In this document: positions 43,981 through 53,526 of the stretch, piece by piece
Layout: the number at the start of each line of letters is the position of its first letter
How positions within the stretch are numbered: the stretch's first letter is position 1
Source: an uncultured Gammaproteobacteria bacterium
GTDB lineage: Bacteria; Pseudomonadota; Gammaproteobacteria; Steroidobacterales; Foliamicaceae
DNA: 64,000 nt
NCBI GenBank assembly: GCA_951828235.1
Contig: OX639965.1
Location: forward strand, 1,509,191-1,573,190
Direction of reading: 5' to 3'
Translations under genes and position numbers: made by a program
The notes under the pieces: generated by a model
Database searches by the model: none
What the model saw: only the letters and a program-made list of their open reading frames with translations
What the model was told of the DNA's origin: nothing

Positions 43981-46900
43981 ATGGTGCGCCTCGCCGCACT
44001 CGTGGCGTGCCTGGGAATTCCGCTCGCCGTTTCGGCGCAAGCTCCGCCGCCGGGCGTTTTCTCTGAGGTCCAGACTGCAGTCGGCCCACGCATTAGTCCG
44101 GCGCTCGAGCCGGCCACGATCCGCAGCCGAATGGTGCAGGTCGATACGCAGAAGATCACGGCGGCCCGCCGCGGGCGGGAAGTGCTGAAGCTGAACCTTT
44201 TTGATGACGCGGTGGTGGAGGTCCAGATCAAGCGGGTGCGCCCCACCCCCACCGGTTACTTCATCTCGGGCCGTCCCAAAGGCATGGAATGGGGCGACGT
44301 GCGGCTGGTTGTGAACGGTCCGGTAATGGTGGGCACCGTAGAGACGCCGGAAGGGACGTTCACGATTCGTTCGGGCGGTTTGGGCCGTCACGTCATTCGC
44401 CAGATCGATCCGGCGGCGGATTCGTTTGAATGCGAAGTGGTGGATGATCCGCTGCCTGTCCGCCCGGAGAGGCGATCTGTCTCGCCGATTCCCCCGGAGC
44501 AGGCCATTTCATCCATTGGCCCTGTTCCTGCATTGCCGGGCCCGCCACACGTTCAAGCTGAGGATACGCCGACGGAGAGCGGCTCGGAAGTCCGGATTCT
44601 GGTGGTTTACACGCAGCAGGTGCGGCGGGAAGAGGGTGGCGACGCCGGCGCCCGGGCCCTCATCGATCTCATGGTCCAGTCCGCCAATCAGGCCTTCGAA
44701 GACGGCGGGATCAATCCGCGGCTGGTGTTGGCGCACGCGGCGAGGGTGGAATATACCGGAGTGACGACGCGCACTGACTTGGGGCGCCTTCGAGATCCCG
44801 ACGATGGTTATATGGATGAGGTGCACGCGCTTCGCAACCGTTTTGCCGCGGATCTGGTGCATCTGTTGACAGACGGCTTCGGCGGCGGCTCTGCCTGGCG
44901 ACTGAACTCCGAAACGCTGGAATCTGATTCTGGAGGCGCTGCGTTTGCGGTAACCGCAAGTCGATCCGAAGAAACGTTTACGCATGAAGTGGGGCACAAC
45001 TTCGGCCTGCGGCATGACCGGTATATCAATAGTCCCGAGTCCGCGATCTACCCTTATGCCTTCGGTTACACAAACACCCGGACCTTTGAGACCGGCGCGC
45101 CGGAAACCGCCCGGTGGCGGACGATCATGGCATATGCAAACCGGTGTCGGGATGCAGGGTTTTTCTGCCCGCGTCTGTTCCGCTTCTCGAATCCCGACCA
45201 GAGCCATGAGGGGGATCCTCTGGGCGTTGCCGCCAAACACACGGCTACGGGTCCGGACGGCCCCGCGGACGCCCGGCTTACGATTAACAAAACAGCTCGT
45301 TGGGTGGGATCGTTCCGGTCGGAAGCTTGCACTGACTTTGCCGTTACGCCGGCAACCCATGTAGCGCCTCGGGATGCCGGTGAGATTGTCCTTCACGTGG
45401 ATACGGCGCCCGGATGCCTTTGGGAGGCGTCCGACCAATCCGACTTTCTCACGAATTCATCCGACGCGCCAAGTGCAGGTTCCGGCCGTATACATGTAGA
45501 GGTTCAGGCCAACCTAAGCGGAGCGGAACGCACAGGAACCCTCGTGGTGGCCGGAACGAGCATTACGGTTCGCCAACTCGCGGCTGACGCGGGCGTTTGC
45601 AACCGCTCCGCCGCCGTTAGGTTGGCTATCACGAAAGCGGCTGGTTTTCGTGAAGCGGCGCAGTGTGACCAGGTCACCGAAGAGCATCTGGCCCGGATCG
45701 ATAGATTGAGTTTCCAAAACCAAGGCAACCGTTCGTTAAAGGAGGGAGATTTTGACGGGCTTTCCGGTCTGCAATATCTGGCTTTGTCCTCTAGTGATGA
45801 TCTGACTGAATTGCCGGACCGCATCTTTTCCGGGCTCTCCAGCCTGCAGGTGCTCCATCTGAGCAATAGCCATTTGGCCGAATTACCCACAGGCGTGTTC
45901 TCCGGGCTTTCCGGCCTGCAGGAACTCCATCTGAGCAATATCCATTTGGCCGAATTACCCACAGGCGTGTTCTCCGGGCTTTCCGGCCTGCAAAAACTGT
46001 ATCTGATATATAACGACCTGAACGAATTGCCGGCAGGCGTGTTCTCCGGGCTTTCCAATCTGCAGGAGCTGAATCTATTCAACAACAATCTGGCCCAACT
46101 GCCCAGAGGCGCGTTCAGCGATCTTTCCAACCTCAAGCAGCTGCAATTGGGGATGAACCCATTCAACACTTTGCCCGCAGGCATTTTCGAGGGTTTGGCC
46201 AGGCTGGAGAGCCTCGGCTTTTGGAATGGTGAGTTGACCGAATTGCCGGCGAACATTTTTACCGGGCTGAACAGTCTGCAGGTGCTGGATCTGACTTCGA
46301 ATCCCCTTACCGAGTTGCCGGCGGGCATTTTCGAGGGTTTATCCAGACTGGAGAGACTCAGTTTTTGGAATGGTGAGTTGACCGAATTGCCGGCGGACAT
46401 TTTCTCCGGGCTTTCCAATCTGCAGGAACTGGATTTGTTTTCCAACCATCTGACGGAATTGCCGGCGAACATCTTTGCGGGGCTTTCGAGGCTGGAACAA
46501 TTGATTCTGCGCGCCAACGATCTGCGGGAGTTGCCTCCGGGTCTTTTCTCCGGGCTCACTGCGTTGGAACGCCTAAATCTTTCACGGAATGAAGTCGAGC
46601 CCTTGCCGTTTCTGGTTTCCCTCGAGAAGGTGGGCGGCGGTCAGTTTAAGGCGGTTGCGCCGACCGGCGCGCCGTTTACGTTGGATCTTCCGCTACACAT
46701 TGGTAGCGGCGGCGAGATTGAAGGCGGCGCGAGCCACATCGTGATTCCTGCCGGCGCGGTGGAGAGCGCCGCCTTGCGTGCAGAGCGCGTGGGCAGCGTA
46801 ACGGACGCGGTCAGCGCTGATATCCGCGCCCTGCCGGATCTACCGGCCGATCATTCCGGTTACGCGCTCGTGAAAGATGAATCCTTGCCGCTGAGGGTTG

Positions 46901-49900
46901 TCGCATCTTCCCTGGCTACTGACGCTACGCTAACCGGGCTTTCCCTGAGTAGCGGGAAGCTGGATCCGGTGTTTGCCGCCGACTCTTTGAGCTATACCGC
47001 CTATGTCGCCAACGCCACTTCTTTGGTTACGGTCAAGCCGTCGACCAGCAATGCAAACGCAACGGTCGCTTATCTGGATGCTGAGGATCAGGAGCTGGCG
47101 GATGCAGACGCCAGCGCCGATGGCCATCAGGTCAGGCTTGAAGCGGGTGAGAACACGATCAAGGCAAAGGTGACGGCGCAAGACGGAGCGAGCACACAGG
47201 ACTACATGATTCGTATCATCGTTGATGGCCCTGCGGATGTTTGCACTCGCACGAAGCAAGTTCGTGACGCAATCATGAAGGCGGTCGATGTGGCCGAATG
47301 CGCGGACGTTACAGAGGCCCAACTATCGCAAATTACTCAACTGCTATTGCATGGGATGGGCATCTTGTCTTTGCAGACTGGCGATTTTGCGGGCCTGTCG
47401 GGACTTGGCAGCCTTTGGCTACACAACAATTCGTTGCGCGATCTACCGTCCGGGGTCTTCTCCGGGCTCACCGTGTTGTACCACCTCACGCTTTATGACA
47501 ACCAGATCAGCCGACTGCCCGCCGACATTTTCTCCGACCTGACGGCGTTGCAATACCTCCTGTTTTTCGGCAACCAAATCAGGCAACTGCCGGCCGGCAT
47601 TTTCTCCGGCCTGACCGCGTTGCGGGACCTCACGTTTTATGACAACCAGATCAGCCGACTGCCGGTGGGCATTTTCTCCGACCTGACGGCGTTACAACTT
47701 CTCCTGTTTTCCGACAACCAAATCAGGCAACTGCCCGCCGGCATTTTCTCCGACCTGACGGCGTTGCGGCGACTCGGGTTTCATGACAACCAGATTAGCC
47801 GACTGCCGGTGGGCATTTTCTCCGACCTGACGGCGTTGCAATACCTCTCGTTTTCCGGCAACCAGATCAGCCAACTGCCTGAAGGCGCGTTTTCCGGGCT
47901 GACTGCGCTTGAACGCCTCTTTATTGCGCAGAACGCAGTCGATCCACTACCGCTGGTGATTTCCCTGGAGAAGGTGGGCGATGATCAGTTCAGGGCCGTA
48001 GTTCCCGCCGGCGCGCCGTTTACGCTCGATCTTCCGATTCACATTGGTCGCGGCGGTGAAATTGAGGGCGGCGCGAGCCACATCGTGATTCCTGCCGGCG
48101 CAGTGGAGAGCGCTGCCTTGCGTGCAGAGCGCGTGGGCAGTGTGACGGACGCGGTAAGCGCCGATATCGGCACGCTGCCGGATCTGCCGTTCCAGCACAA
48201 GGGTTATGCCCTTGATAAAGATGAATCCTTGCCGCGCGAGGTTTTGTCGTCGGAGGCGCCCGGGAAGGATGTGGCGTTGCGTCGTCTATCGGTTAGCGGC
48301 GTACCGCCGGAAGCGTCGAGCGCCGCGACTTACCAGGCAAAAGTTACGTACGCGGCATCGTCGGTTACCGTGACGGCGGAAGCCAGTAATGCAAACGCCA
48401 CGCTGAACTACCTGGACGCGCAGGATCAGGCGCTGGCGGATGCGGACGCAAGCATCGACGGCCACCAGGTGGGTCTTGCGCTCGGCGAGAACACGATCAG
48501 GGTGAAAGTCACTTCCGAAGATGCAACGGTAACGCGAACCTACACGATTCTGATCACCCGCAACAGTCCACCGGAGATTACGACGGCGTCGCCGCTTTCC
48601 GTGCAGGAGAATGTGGCGGAGGTTGCAACGCTGGAGGCGGCCGACGCGAACGGCGATGCGATCCGGTGGCATACCAACGGCGGGGCTGACGTTAGCCGGT
48701 TTGATTTGACCCCGGACGGGGCGCTGACTTTCAAGTCGGCGCCGGACTACGAGGCTCCGGCCGATCTGAACGGGGACAACGAATATACGCTGGTCGTGTG
48801 GGCCTCGGATGGGACGGACGAAACTTACATGACCCTCACGGTCACGGTTTCCAACGTGTCCGAGGAACCGGGCGACGCGAGCCTGAGCGGTCTGGTTCTG
48901 AGCGATGGAACGCTGGACCCGGTGTTTGCATCGGCGACCACGAGCTATACGGCCAGGGTGGCGAACGCGGCATCGTCGCTCACCGTCGCGCCTGCCACGA
49001 GCAGTCCGAACGCCGCGGTGGCGTATCGGGACGCGCAGGATCAGGCGCTGGCGGATGCGGACGCAAGCACCGGCGGCCACCAGGTGGGTCTTGCGCCCGG
49101 CGAGAATACGATCAAGGTGACGGTCACGGCGGAGGATGGGACGACCATGCAAACGTACGTCATCCTCGTCACCCGCAACAGCCCGCCGGAGATTACCACC
49201 ACCTCGCCGCTGTCCGTGCAGGAGAACACGACCGAGGCGGCGGCTCTCAAGGCGGCCGACACCGACGGCGACAGCATAACCTGGTCGAAGAACGGCGGCG
49301 ACGACGCGGATCGCTTTGATTTGACCCCGGATGGCGTGCTGACGTTTCAGACGGCCCCGGACTACGAGGCCCCGGCGGACGCCGATGGCGATAACGGCTA
49401 TGTGGTCATCGTGCGCGCCTACGATGGCGTGGACGCCGCCAACTTAAGCCTGACCGTCAACGTAACCGATGTCGAGGGTGATCCGGACCCGGACGTGAAC
49501 GGCGATAAGATGTTGGCGCCTCCGGCACAAGTGACGGGAGTGGAGGTTGTGCCGGGCTTTGAGGAGTTGGCGGTGTCTTGGGATGCGGTGTCCGATGCCT
49601 CCGGCTACAAGGTGCAATGGAAGTCGGGTGAGGCGGCCTACGATGAGACGCGCCAGGCGGTGCTCTCTGGCGGCGATACGGTGAGCCACACGATTGCGGA
49701 GTTAACGCCCGGGACGCAATACGCGGTTCGTGTGATTGCGACGAAGGATAATGCCGACGACGGCGAACCTTCGGAAGAAGTGACCGGCATACCGACGGCC
49801 CAGGCGCCCGCTCAGGTGACGGGGGTTGCGGCGGTGCCGGGCTTTGAGGAGCTGGCGGTGTCCTGGGATGCGGTATCCGATGCCGACGGCTACACGGTTC

Positions 49901-51105
49901 AATGGAAGTCGGGTGAGGAGGCCTATGACGAGGATCGCCAGGCGGTGATCGCCGGCGGCGATACGGTGAGCTACACGATTGCGGAGTTAATGGTCGGCAC
50001 GCAATACACGGTCCGTGTGATTGCGACGAAGGATAATGCCGATGAAGGGCCGCCATCGAGCGAAGTCACCGGCACACCCAAGTCTTCGCCTCCGGCGCAA
50101 GTCAGGGGCCTTGAGACCACGGCGGGCATAGGACGACTGGATGTGACCTGGACGGCGGTTTCCGACGCCGATGGCTATAAGGTTCAATGGAAATCGGGGG
50201 ATGAGGCCTACGACGAGGCACGCCAGGCGGTGGTCCCCAGCGGCGATACGTTGAGTCACACGATTCCGGATTTGTCGGGGGGCACGGAATACACGGTACG
50301 CGTGCTTGCGACCAAGGACAACGCAGACGACGGCATACCATCTGAAGAAGTCAGCGGCATACCGAAGGCTACGCCGCCTGCGCAGGTGACCGGCGTTGCG
50401 GTAGAGCCGGGCTTTGAGGAGTTGGCGGTGTCCTGGGATGCGGTGTCCGACGCCGATGGCTACGAGGTGCAATGGAAGTCGGGTAGTCAGGACTACGACG
50501 AGGTCCGCCAGGTCGCGCTGCTGGGCGGTGAGACGACGAGTTACACGATCATTGATCTGACCGTCGATACGGAATACACCGTCCGTGTGATTGCCACGAA
50601 GGAGTACGCGGAGGACGGTGCGCCTTCCGAGGAAGTCACGGCCTCGCTGGCGAACCCGGACCCCGACGTCAACGCTGACGGGACGCTGGACGGGGACGAT
50701 GCGCAGGTGATGTATCAGGCCTATGCATCCGAGGAGAGGGTCGGCGATGGGCAAAGCGGCGGCACCGCGGCGTTGCGTCGCACGCTGCTGTCGGGATTGG
50801 TGGGAACGGCCAATCCGAGTGATGACGATCTGAAGGCGATGCTTCGCAGGGCCAACGTTTGGCGGTCCGTGGGTGTGGCGGTTGGCGGCGACATCAACGA
50901 GGACGGTGCTATTGATGGCGACGATGCGTTTGTGATGTATTACGCGTATGAGTTTGCCGATTTGGTAGGCGATGGCGAGACGGGGGGCACGGCGCGGCAT
51001 CGTCAGCACTTGTTGTCCTCTCGCGCCAACAAGGACAATCCCACGGATCAGGATCTGAAGAGGATGCTCAGAAGGGCCAATGCGCTGCGCGAAGAGTTCG
51101 GCTGA
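43981..51105 (+). CDS. Giant secreted metalloprotease with LRR, FN3 and dockerin-like modules (paralogue 1)
   Basis: About 2,374 residues. In order: signal peptide (VRLAALVACLGIPLAVSAQA); a pro-region shared with the paralogue; a reprolysin-like protease domain with HEVGHNFGLRHD (residues ~335-346); a BACON-like domain (~449-535); a first block of 12 leucine-rich repeats (~596-880); a beta module ending in a cadherin-like domain (~980-1082); a second block of 8 LRRs (~1142-1323); further cadherin-like modules (~1435-1845); four fibronectin III domains (~1846-2223); and two dockerin-like EF-hand units (DVNADGTLDGDD; DINEDGAIDGDD). GGGAG before 43981 fixes the start. It is probably an extracellular, calcium-binding adhesin-protease. 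The substrate is unknown. No membrane anchor or type-I secretion signal is seen. Confidence 0.85.
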   Translation: MVRLAALVACLGIPLAVSAQAPPPGVFSEVQTAVGPRISPALEPATIRSRMVQVDTQKITAARRGREVLKLNLFDDAVVEVQIKRVRPTPTGYFISGRPKGMEWGDVRLVVNGPVMVGTVETPEGTFTIRSGGLGRHVIRQIDPAADSFECEVVDDPLPVRPERRSVSPIPPEQAISSIGPVPALPGPPHVQAEDTPTESGSEVRILVVYTQQVRREEGGDAGARALIDLMVQSANQAFEDGGINPRLVLAHAARVEYTGVTTRTDLGRLRDPDDGYMDEVHALRNRFAADLVHLLTDGFGGGSAWRLNSETLESDSGGAAFAVTASRSEETFTHEVGHNFGLRHDRYINSPESAIYPYAFGYTNTRTFETGAPETARWRTIMAYANRCRDAGFFCPRLFRFSNPDQSHEGDPLGVAAKHTATGPDGPADARLTINKTARWVGSFRSEACTDFAVTPATHVAPRDAGEIVLHVDTAPGCLWEASDQSDFLTNSSDAPSAGSGRIHVEVQANLSGAERTGTLVVAGTSITVRQLAADAGVCNRSAAVRLAITKAAGFREAAQCDQVTEEHLARIDRLSFQNQGNRSLKEGDFDGLSGLQYLALSSSDDLTELPDRIFSGLSSLQVLHLSNSHLAELPTGVFSGLSGLQELHLSNIHLAELPTGVFSGLSGLQKLYLIYNDLNELPAGVFSGLSNLQELNLFNNNLAQLPRGAFSDLSNLKQLQLGMNPFNTLPAGIFEGLARLESLGFWNGELTELPANIFTGLNSLQVLDLTSNPLTELPAGIFEGLSRLERLSFWNGELTELPADIFSGLSNLQELDLFSNHLTELPANIFAGLSRLEQLILRANDLRELPPGLFSGLTALERLNLSRNEVEPLPFLVSLEKVGGGQFKAVAPTGAPFTLDLPLHIGSGGEIEGGASHIVIPAGAVESAALRAERVGSVTDAVSADIRALPDLPADHSGYALVKDESLPLRVVASSLATDATLTGLSLSSGKLDPVFAADSLSYTAYVANATSLVTVKPSTSNANATVAYLDAEDQELADADASADGHQVRLEAGENTIKAKVTAQDGASTQDYMIRIIVDGPADVCTRTKQVRDAIMKAVDVAECADVTEAQLSQITQLLLHGMGILSLQTGDFAGLSGLGSLWLHNNSLRDLPSGVFSGLTVLYHLTLYDNQISRLPADIFSDLTALQYLLFFGNQIRQLPAGIFSGLTALRDLTFYDNQISRLPVGIFSDLTALQLLLFSDNQIRQLPAGIFSDLTALRRLGFHDNQISRLPVGIFSDLTALQYLSFSGNQISQLPEGAFSGLTALERLFIAQNAVDPLPLVISLEKVGDDQFRAVVPAGAPFTLDLPIHIGRGGEIEGGASHIVIPAGAVESAALRAERVGSVTDAVSADIGTLPDLPFQHKGYALDKDESLPREVLSSEAPGKDVALRRLSVSGVPPEASSAATYQAKVTYAASSVTVTAEASNANATLNYLDAQDQALADADASIDGHQVGLALGENTIRVKVTSEDATVTRTYTILITRNSPPEITTASPLSVQENVAEVATLEAADANGDAIRWHTNGGADVSRFDLTPDGALTFKSAPDYEAPADLNGDNEYTLVVWASDGTDETYMTLTVTVSNVSEEPGDASLSGLVLSDGTLDPVFASATTSYTARVANAASSLTVAPATSSPNAAVAYRDAQDQALADADASTGGHQVGLAPGENTIKVTVTAEDGTTMQTYVILVTRNSPPEITTTSPLSVQENTTEAAALKAADTDGDSITWSKNGGDDADRFDLTPDGVLTFQTAPDYEAPADADGDNGYVVIVRAYDGVDAANLSLTVNVTDVEGDPDPDVNGDKMLAPPAQVTGVEVVPGFEELAVSWDAVSDASGYKVQWKSGEAAYDETRQAVLSGGDTVSHTIAELTPGTQYAVRVIATKDNADDGEPSEEVTGIPTAQAPAQVTGVAAVPGFEELAVSWDAVSDADGYTVQWKSGEEAYDEDRQAVIAGGDTVSYTIAELMVGTQYTVRVIATKDNADEGPPSSEVTGTPKSSPPAQVRGLETTAGIGRLDVTWTAVSDADGYKVQWKSGDEAYDEARQAVVPSGDTLSHTIPDLSGGTEYTVRVLATKDNADDGIPSEEVSGIPKATPPAQVTGVAVEPGFEELAVSWDAVSDADGYEVQWKSGSQDYDEVRQVALLGGETTSYTIIDLTVDTEYTVRVIATKEYAEDGAPSEEVTASLANPDPDVNADGTLDGDDAQVMYQAYASEERVGDGQSGGTAALRRTLLSGLVGTANPSDDDLKAMLRRANVWRSVGVAVGGDINEDGAIDGDDAFVMYYAYEFADLVGDGETGGTARHRQHLLSSRANKDNPTDQDLKRMLRRANALREEFG
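44042..44400 (+). repeat. 5' segment shared with the second giant gene (copy 1)
   Basis: Highly similar to 53612-53970 (offset 9,570 bp). Encodes the conserved pro-region (QTAVGPRISPALEPATIRSR and following). Longer identity blocks alternate with a few silent changes. Confidence 0.8.
47500..47900 (+). repeat. Higher-order tandem repeat in the second LRR block
   Basis: Pairs of 24-residue LRRs alternate as a 144-bp unit: one repeat reads DNQISRLP.GIFSDLTAL, the next DNQIRQLPAGIFSDLTAL. Three near-identical double units are seen, indicating recent unequal duplication. Confidence 0.8.
50276..51105 (+). repeat. 3' direct repeat of the giant genes (copy 1)
   Basis: About 830 bp nearly identical to 58439-59268 at a constant offset of 8,163 bp. 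Covers the last FN3 domain and both dockerin-like units. Confidence 0.85.
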
Positions 51106-51181
51106 CAAAATGCAACGCTCGGTTTGACCGTAGCCACCCCCGATCCGTCACGCCGCATTCGTGCAACCGGCGTTGCAATCG

Positions 51182-51190
51182 TGGTATAAG
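51182..51190 (+). promoter_or_regulatory. Extended -10 promoter of the barrel-protein gene
   Basis: TGGTATAAG is a TGn extended -10 box, 31 bp before the ATG at 51222. No matching -35 box is seen, as is common for extended -10 promoters. Confidence 0.45.
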
Positions 51191-51221
51191 GACGTTTCCA
51201 AGATTGTTTCAGGGGCGGCAA

Positions 51222-53489
51222 ATGACCGACTTCCGGAAGCAGGCGCTGGCTTTGGGTTGCGTAGCGCTTTGCCTCGCGCTCTTGCCCGCGGGTGAGACCG
51301 AAGCGGCTACCTGGACGTTCACACCGGAGCTTAGGCGTCTGGACGCTGAAGGCAACGAGTTGCCGGCGGGGCCCGTCGATCTGGCCCGGCACGAGGTGCT
51401 GCGGATCGGTCTGTATATCGCGGTAGCCGCCGATGGCGACGCGCCCCCTGAGAGCGCGCACCTGGGCTTCGAGTCCTTAAGCGGCGCGATCCATTTCTTC
51501 GGCGAGACGCTGGAGGTCAACGACATCGGCCCGGTGGTGCGGTCGCTTCGCGGTGGCCGGGGATGGGAGCGTCGCATGGCGGATGCCTCATTCGACAAGG
51601 CCGCCGACGGCTGGCTGGGCCCCCCGGAAGAGGCGGACAACGAGACCAGCTGGATTGCCTTCTGGTCCGATCCGACCAATGCTCAATCCAATCCGCGGGG
51701 CGCCTGGTGCCCGGGCGAGAACGGCAATTGCAGCATTTTTGTTGGCGTGCTGACGGTATCGGTGGCCCGGTTGCCGGCTGATGCGTCCGGGGACCTGTCG
51801 CTTCGTTTCGGCGGTGTCGCTTCGGCGGAAGAGCACGCTACAGTGAGCGCCATGTTCGGCCGCGCCGAGGAAACGGTCGTCGCCGGCAACACGATTACCT
51901 ACAACGTCTGTCCGGCTTCGGGCTGCACAGTCGCCGACGACGGCGCCGGGCCGGATCGCGAGTCGCGCGCCCTGGCCATGAAGTTCGCGCTTGCGGGCTT
52001 CGGCCGTGAAGTGGGCGGCAACGTGGTCGATATGATCGGCGAGCGGGCGGCCATGAACGTCGCCGGCCCTGCCGAGACCTACCTGGCGCTCGGCGGCCGG
52101 CCATTGGATTTGGCGGGACTGGGCATTGGCGACAGCCACAGCGACAGCGATAGCCCATCAGGGGGCGCCAACGGCTGGCTCGCCGGCGTCATGGAGCTCC
52201 TGGGTTTCAATCTCAACAGCCAGGACGGTTTGGCTTGGGAGGCGGCCCGGGCTACCGGCTTATCCTCGGGCTACGTGAACTTCGACCTTTTGCCGAGTGC
52301 GCGCGAGTTGCTTACAGGAAGCGCCTTCGAGATGACGCTGGGCGGCAGTGATGATCAGGGCGCGTTCGGCAAGTGGACGCTGTGGGGTGTGGGCGGCGAC
52401 ATGGACGCCTTTGGCGGCCGTCCCGACGACCGTTTCTCGATGGACGGCGAAGTGTTCGCCGGCCACATCGGGCTGGACTACCGGTTCAGCGAAGCGGTTC
52501 TGGCTGGCGTGATCGTCAGCCGTACTGCGGGCGGCGTGGACTACCGCTTCAGCGGCCCCGTCGGTGATGACGGCGATATCGCGATGTCGCTCACCAGCGC
52601 CCATCCCTATCTGCACTGGTCGCCCATGCATGGCCTGGGCGTGTGGGGCTCGGTGGGCTTCGGCCGAGGCGGCGCTACGCTGACCGACGAGAAAGGTTCG
52701 GCCGACACCGGCATCGGCCTTGGCATGACGGCGCTGGGCGCGCGCCGTGAACTCACGCCGATCGGCCGCTTTGACCTGGCGATCAAGGCCGACGCCTTCT
52801 TCGTGCGCATGGAATCCGAAGAGCACGAACATCTGCCGGCGGTCGCGGCGGATACGTCACGCATGCGGCTGGCGCTGGAGAGCAGCCGCAGCTTCGAGTT
52901 TGAGAGTGGATCAATGATCACCGGCACGATGGAGCTCGGCGCTGTGACTGATGCCGGCGATGCCGAGACCGGCGCCGGCGCCGAACTGGGCGCCGGTCTG
53001 GCGTACCAGCATCCCGGCGGCATTGACATCCAGGCGCACGGTCACATGCTGCTTACGCACGCAGAAAGCGAGTTTGAGCAATGGGGCGCCAGCCTTTCGG
53101 TCACCTTTGATTGGGGTCCTCAGGGCGAAGGCCTTTTCTTTGCCCTGGCGCCAAGTTGGGGCACTCCGGCGACCGGCGCCGAAGGGATGTGGGAGACGAC
53201 CCGCGTAGCGGAGAGCTTCCTGGCCGGCGAGACCCAACAGGGCATGAACCTGGACACCCGGATCGGGTACGGTCTGAACCTTCCGAACGGCCAGGGCCTT
53301 TTGACGCTGTTCGGCGAGATGGGCAAGCCGGACGCCGCCCCGCCGCGGCTGCGGCTGGGCACGCAGCTTGCGCGGCTGCAGACCGAACAGTCGGCGATGA
53401 ACCTTGAGGTCTTTGCCGAGCGCATGGGCGCGGGGCCAAGCGCGGAACCGGCATACGGCATCGTGATCAACGCCCGCGGGAGCTTTTGA
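51222..53489 (+). CDS. Autotransporter-like outer-membrane beta-barrel protein
   Basis: About 755 residues. The signal peptide (LALGCVALCLALLPAGETEA) is followed by a ~200-residue beta-rich N-terminal domain (WTFTPELRRLDAEG; LRIGLYIAVAADGD; SIFVGVLTVSVARLPADASG) with one Cys pair region. A helical linker follows (SRALAMKFALAGFGREVGGN), then a ~450-residue C-terminal domain of alternating amphipathic strands rich in Gly and aromatic residues, ending in VINARGSF with a terminal Phe, the signal for barrel assembly. This is the layout of type V autotransporters. The small N-terminal domain would be the surface passenger. It lies between the two giant protease genes on the same strand. The exact family is not certain. 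Confidence 0.75.
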   Translation: MTDFRKQALALGCVALCLALLPAGETEAATWTFTPELRRLDAEGNELPAGPVDLARHEVLRIGLYIAVAADGDAPPESAHLGFESLSGAIHFFGETLEVNDIGPVVRSLRGGRGWERRMADASFDKAADGWLGPPEEADNETSWIAFWSDPTNAQSNPRGAWCPGENGNCSIFVGVLTVSVARLPADASGDLSLRFGGVASAEEHATVSAMFGRAEETVVAGNTITYNVCPASGCTVADDGAGPDRESRALAMKFALAGFGREVGGNVVDMIGERAAMNVAGPAETYLALGGRPLDLAGLGIGDSHSDSDSPSGGANGWLAGVMELLGFNLNSQDGLAWEAARATGLSSGYVNFDLLPSARELLTGSAFEMTLGGSDDQGAFGKWTLWGVGGDMDAFGGRPDDRFSMDGEVFAGHIGLDYRFSEAVLAGVIVSRTAGGVDYRFSGPVGDDGDIAMSLTSAHPYLHWSPMHGLGVWGSVGFGRGGATLTDEKGSADTGIGLGMTALGARRELTPIGRFDLAIKADAFFVRMESEEHEHLPAVAADTSRMRLALESSRSFEFESGSMITGTMELGAVTDAGDAETGAGAELGAGLAYQHPGGIDIQAHGHMLLTHAESEFEQWGASLSVTFDWGPQGEGLFFALAPSWGTPATGAEGMWETTRVAESFLAGETQQGMNLDTRIGYGLNLPNGQGLLTLFGEMGKPDAAPPRLRLGTQLARLQTEQSAMNLEVFAERMGAGPSAEPAYGIVINARGSF

Positions 53490-53526
53490 CTCCAGCAACA
53501 GGGCGGGTCGCCCCCCCTTTGTTTGA

